Shown here piece after piece: positions 61,187-64,000 of a stretch of DNA of 64,000 nucleotides. Numbering within the stretch: the stretch's first letter is position 1; every line of letters starts with the position of its first letter. The notes below the pieces were generated by a model that was not told the origin of the DNA, did not search any database, and worked only from the letters and a program-made list of their open reading frames with translations. The stretch is from Microbispora sp. H13382 (lineage in GTDB: Bacteria; Actinomycetota; Actinomycetes; Streptosporangiales; Streptosporangiaceae). Made by a program: the position numbers and the translations under genes. Location of the stretch: NCBI RefSeq assembly GCF_014161445.1, contig NZ_JABBXA010000003.1:372001-436000 (forward strand), given 5' to 3'.

Positions 61187-61204
61187 GGGGAGGTGCGAGG
61201 GGTG

Positions 61205-62476
61205 TCAGCGGCGGGGCGGGTCGATGCGGGTGCCGTCCATCGTGAACAGCATGAGCCGGGAGACGTCGACGGCGACCCGGCCGTGCTCGCCCGCGCGCCA
61301 CACGGGGCGGTTGCCGAGCCTGACGATCAGGTCCGCGCGGCGGTGCGTGCCCGACTGCGAGATCGGCGGCGGCGGTTCCTCCTCCGGGGGCGTGGAACCG
61401 TTCAGCAGCCGGCGCATCATCGACCGCGCCCTGCCGCCGCTCGCCGCGCCGTTGAGCTGCCGGCGGTCCGGCGGCTCGGGCACCTCGACGCCCGGGATCC
61501 CGGCCTCCAGGTAGGCGAGCCACTCGTGACCGTGATACTCCAGCGTCCGCACCCGCCCGAAGAAGGTCGGGCCCTCGGTCTTCTCCGGCACGGGGACCAG
61601 CCCGTCGGGGCGGATCCCCACGATGATCTGCATGCCGGTGTGCTGGGACACGGCGTACGCCCGTGGATCGGTCCAGGGCATGGTCAGTTGATGTGGCCCG
61701 AAATCGAGCATTATGTACTGATTTTGAGGCGTGCGGACCGTGGCGGCGAGCAGGTTGAGCTGCTGGGAGTTGAGGAACGCGGCGGTGAACGCGGTCGCGG
61801 GATCGTTGTAGACCTGCGCCGGGGTGCCGATGTCCTGCAGCACGCCCCGGTTCATGATGGCGATGCGGTCGGCCAGGGTGAGGGCCTCGACCTGGTCGTG
61901 CGTCACGTAGATGGTGGTCACCCCGAGGGCGCGCACCAGTGACGAGATCTCCATGCGCAACTCGGTGCGCATGCCGGCGTCCAGGTTGGACAACGGCTCG
62001 TCCATCAGGAACAGCGAGGGCTGGCGCACGATCGCGCGGCCCATCGCCACGCGCTGACGCTGGCCGCCGGACAGCGTGCCCGGCCGCCGGTCCAGCGTCT
62101 CGTCGATGTGCAGCGCGCGGGAAAGCTCCACCACCCGCTGCTTGACCATCGTGGGGTCCGCCTTGGCGATCTCCAGTGGGAAGGACAGGTTGCCGCGCAC
62201 CGTCTTGTGGGGATACAGGGCGCCGTTCTGGAAGACCATCGCCACGTCCCGGTCCCGGGGAGCGAGGTGGTTGGCGAGCTGCCCGCCCAGCCACAGGTCG
62301 CCGGAGGTGATCTCCTCCAGTCCCGCGATCATGCGCAGCAGCGTGGACTTCCCGCAGCCCGACGGTCCGAGCAGGACGAGGAGTTCACCCTCGCCCGCGC
62401 GGAGGCTCATGCGGTCGACCGCGAGGTACCCCCCCGGGTAGATCTTCGACACGTTGTCGAGGACGACGGTGCTCAT
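61205..62476 (-). CDS. Sugar ABC transporter ATPase, MsiK/MalK/UgpC family
   Basis: A 423-residue ATPase. The N-terminal ABC domain has Walker A GPSGCGKST, Q-loop MVFQNGALYPH, signature LSGGQRQRVAMGRA, Walker B SLFLMDEPLSNLD and H-loop YVTHDQ. The C-terminal regulatory beta-domain (TOBE-like, VGIRPDGLVPVP) identifies the MalK/MsiK class. It carries an extra, probably disordered insertion of about 50 residues (from VEVPEPPDRRQLNG to EEEPPPPISQSG) within the regulatory domain. ATG 62476 has GGAGGAA upstream. It diverges from a maltose-type binding protein gene. Because MsiK energises several sugar importers in Streptomyces and the ceb operon here lacks an ATPase, it may serve both. Confidence 0.92.
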   Translation of the reverse strand: MSTVVLDNVSKIYPGGYLAVDRMSLRAGEGELLVLLGPSGCGKSTLLRMIAGLEEITSGDLWLGGQLANHLAPRDRDVAMVFQNGALYPHKTVRGNLSFPLEIAKADPTMVKQRVVELSRALHIDETLDRRPGTLSGGQRQRVAMGRAIVRQPSLFLMDEPLSNLDAGMRTELRMEISSLVRALGVTTIYVTHDQVEALTLADRIAIMNRGVLQDIGTPAQVYNDPATAFTAAFLNSQQLNLLAATVRTPQNQYIMLDFGPHQLTMPWTDPRAYAVSQHTGMQIIVGIRPDGLVPVPEKTEGPTFFGRVRTLEYHGHEWLAYLEAGIPGVEVPEPPDRRQLNGAASGGRARSMMRRLLNGSTPPEEEPPPPISQSGTHRRADLIVRLGNRPVWRAGEHGRVAVDVSRLMLFTMDGTRIDPPRR

Positions 62477-62597
62477 GCCAGCTCGTTCCTCCCGGGCAGG
62501 CAGGCCCGGATCCCCAGCCTTCGGTGTGAATGATGAGGTAGTACATCGCGTCGCGGGTACCCGTGTCCATACGTGTCGTGAAAGATCCGGCATCTAC

Positions 62598-62607
62598 CTG
62601 CAACTTC
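62598..62607. promoter_or_regulatory. Partial copy of the alpha-glucan motif upstream of the ATPase gene
   Basis: CTGCAACTTC, an exact 10-mer match to 60464-60473 in the pullulanase upstream region, lies 122 bp before the ATPase start. It could be half an operator of the same regulator. Weak on its own. Confidence 0.3.
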
Positions 62608-62701
62608 TCGTTACTCCAGACTTTCCCCAAGTTAAAGACGGCTGTCAGGGGGATGTCGTGACCTCCCGCGCCCCCCTGTGGGAGCGTCAAATGTAACGAA
62701 A

Positions 62702-62720
62702 TTGCTGAAAGTTTCTGTAA
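62702..62720. promoter_or_regulatory. Inverted-repeat operator candidate upstream of maltose-type transporter gene
   Basis: TTGCTGAAA-G-TTTCTGTAA is an imperfect palindrome (7 of 9 pairs) 71 bp before the binding-protein ATG, in the 314-bp divergent region shared with the ATPase gene. It shares TTGCTGxAAxTTxC with the pullulanase upstream site. Nothing else definite is seen in this gap. Confidence 0.45.
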
Positions 62721-62790
62721 GGCCTTTCATCCCCGTTCGTGCTCCTGTTACGTTCCGCTCAAATCCCCCTGAGCAAGGAGTGCGACGCAG

Positions 62791-64000
62791 ATGAGGCGAG
62801 TCCTCACGTCCGCGGCGGTGGCCGCGGCGCTCGCTTTGGCGGTCACCGCCTGTGGCGACGGTTCCGGCGACGCCGGCTCGGCCCCGGCCAAGAATGCCGC
62901 TCCCGCCGAGGTGTCCGGCACGGTCACCTGGTGGGACACCTCGGACGCCACGACCGAGGGACCGGTTTTCCAGGAGATCATCAAGGGCTTCGAGGCCAAG
63001 TACCCGAAGATCAAGGTCAACTACGTCAACGTGCCGTTCGCGGACGCGCGGGACAAGTTCAAGACCGCCGCGCAGTCCGGGTCGGGCGCCCCCGACGTGC
63101 TGCGCACCGACGTGGGGTGGGTCGCGGAGTTCGCCTCGCTCGGCTACCTCGCGCCGCTGGACGGCACTCCGGCCGTCGACAAGCCCGAGGAGCTCCTGCC
63201 GGTCCCGGCGGCCAGCGGCAAGTTCAACGGCAAGACGTACGGCGTGCCGCAGGTGACGGACACCCTCGGCCTGCTGTACAACAAGGAACTACTGAAGAAG
63301 GCGGGCTACGACGAGCCTCCGGCCACGATGGCCGACCTCAAGAAGGTGGCGCTCGACGTCAAGTCGAAGACCGGAGCCGGCGGCATCGCCCTGAACGTGG
63401 ACGCCTACTTCCTGCTTCCGTTCATCTACGGCGAGGGCGGCGACTTCGTCGACGTCCAGAACAAGAAGATCACGATCTCGTCCCCGCAGAGCGTGGCGGG
63501 GGTGAAGATCGTCGAGGACCTCATCACGTCCGGCGCCGCGGTCAAGCCCGCGCTGCAGGACAGCTACACGAACGCCGAGACCGCGTTCAAGGACGGCAAG
63601 GTCGCGATGATCTTCAACGGGCCGTGGTCGAACGCCGACAACCTCGGTGGCAAGGTGTTCAAGGACAACCCGGACAACTTCGGCGTCGCCCCGGTCCCGG
63701 CCGGCTCGGCGAAGGCGGGCTCGCCGCTGGGCGGCCACGACTACACCGTGTACGCCGGCTCGCAGAACCTCGACGCGTCCTACCTGTTCGTCCAGTACAT
63801 GGCGAGCGCGGAGAGCCAGGCGAAGATCGCCGGCAAGCTCGGCCTGCTGCCGACCCGCACGCCCGCCTACAGCGCCTCCGAGGCCACCGCGAACCCGAAG
63901 ATCGCGCAGTGGCAGAAGCCGATGGAGACGGCCGTCGAGCGTCCCTGGATCCCCGAGGCGGCCTCGCTGTTCCAGCCGCTGGTCGAGGGCTACCAGAAGC
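62791..64000 (+). CDS. malE: Maltose-type sugar-binding lipoprotein (truncated by window end)
   Basis: The first 403 codons of an extracellular solute-binding protein that continues past the window. My translation begins MRRVLTSAAVAAALALAVTACGDG: a short signal peptide with lipobox AVTAC (lipidated Cys at residue 21), then VSGTVTWWDTSDATTEGPVFQEIIKGFEAKYP, the family 1 binding-protein opening. Later segments are GAPDVLRTDVGWVAEFASLGYLAPLD, TYGVPQVTDTLGLLYNKELL and AMIFNGPWS, as in MalE-type proteins. ATG 62791 has AAGGAG 10 bp upstream. Beside a secreted amylopullulanase and a divergent MalK/MsiK-type ATPase, maltodextrin uptake is the likely job; permease genes probably follow beyond the window. 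Confidence 0.9.
   Translation, partial: MRRVLTSAAVAAALALAVTACGDGSGDAGSAPAKNAAPAEVSGTVTWWDTSDATTEGPVFQEIIKGFEAKYPKIKVNYVNVPFADARDKFKTAAQSGSGAPDVLRTDVGWVAEFASLGYLAPLDGTPAVDKPEELLPVPAASGKFNGKTYGVPQVTDTLGLLYNKELLKKAGYDEPPATMADLKKVALDVKSKTGAGGIALNVDAYFLLPFIYGEGGDFVDVQNKKITISSPQSVAGVKIVEDLITSGAAVKPALQDSYTNAETAFKDGKVAMIFNGPWSNADNLGGKVFKDNPDNFGVAPVPAGSAKAGSPLGGHDYTVYAGSQNLDASYLFVQYMASAESQAKIAGKLGLLPTRTPAYSASEATANPKIAQWQKPMETAVERPWIPEAASLFQPLVEGYQK

Noticed and set aside
62679-62691. Possible sixth CebR box upstream of the maltose-type binding protein
   Set aside because: Only the left half TGGGAGCG is present; the right half is TCAAA and does not pair, so it is at best a half-site.

Overview
This is a high-GC actinobacterial chromosome segment. 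GTG and TTG starts are frequent, genes are packed with 4-bp start/stop overlaps, third codon positions are strongly GC-rich, and the gene content (class II DAHP synthase, DUF6716-type protein, MbtH, CebR-type LacI regulator) fits an actinomycete. Streptosporangiales such as Microbispora, Nonomuraea or Streptosporangium is my best guess, by inference only. No rRNA, tRNA, insertion sequence, phage or CRISPR array was seen.

Left flank (1-11.7 kb): mostly housekeeping and stress genes. These are two universal stress proteins sharing a promoter-proximal 14-mer, a secreted multi-domain nuclease, ctaD, a thioredoxin, a flavin monooxygenase coupled to class II DAHP synthase, a tiny secreted peptide, an aminoglycoside phosphotransferase-like kinase and an aldose epimerase.

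Centre (11.7-40.6 kb): the most interesting part. A nine-gene NRPS operon (17009-34430, + strand) diverges from a four-gene operon for E1 alpha, E1 beta, E2 and a GH1 beta-glucosidase (16507-12102, - strand). Downstream of the NRPS operon, on the opposite strand, lies a complete cellobiose-type uptake operon cebE-cebF-cebG-bglC-cebR (40291-34536). The 14-bp palindrome TGGGAGCGCTCCCA, identical to the CebR box known from Streptomyces, occurs at four places, plus a one-base variant. The boxes sit at the predicted transcription starts of the NRPS operon, the E1/E2/beta-glucosidase operon, the epimerase gene and the ceb operon. I infer that a cello-oligosaccharide-responsive repressor encoded here controls both sugar uptake and a peptide natural product, a logic reminiscent of thaxtomin control in Streptomyces scabies. 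The assembly line is unusual: a C-A-T-TE module fused to an MFS exporter, a TE with Cys at the nucleophile position, a free acyl-AMP ligase, a C-T protein with no A domain, a free carrier protein, a degenerate C protein, MbtH, a free C domain, a glycine-type A-T protein and a C-A-T module with an acidic (basic-substrate-like) pocket.

Right flank (40.6-64 kb): a secreted sulfatase, an aldo/keto reductase, then a nonulosonic (sialic) acid surface-glycan locus. That locus has a NeuA-HAD phosphatase-NeuB triple fusion, a GT2, two polysialyltransferase-like proteins and a DUF6716 protein, and contains an AraC regulator. An orphan histidine kinase and a serine hydrolase with an 18-bp tandem repeat follow. 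The end is an alpha-glucan region: a 1911-aa amylase/pullulanase, an ACT protein, a MsiK/MalK-type ATPase and a truncated maltose-type binding protein gene. A shared motif near these alpha-glucan genes suggests a separate MalR-like circuit.
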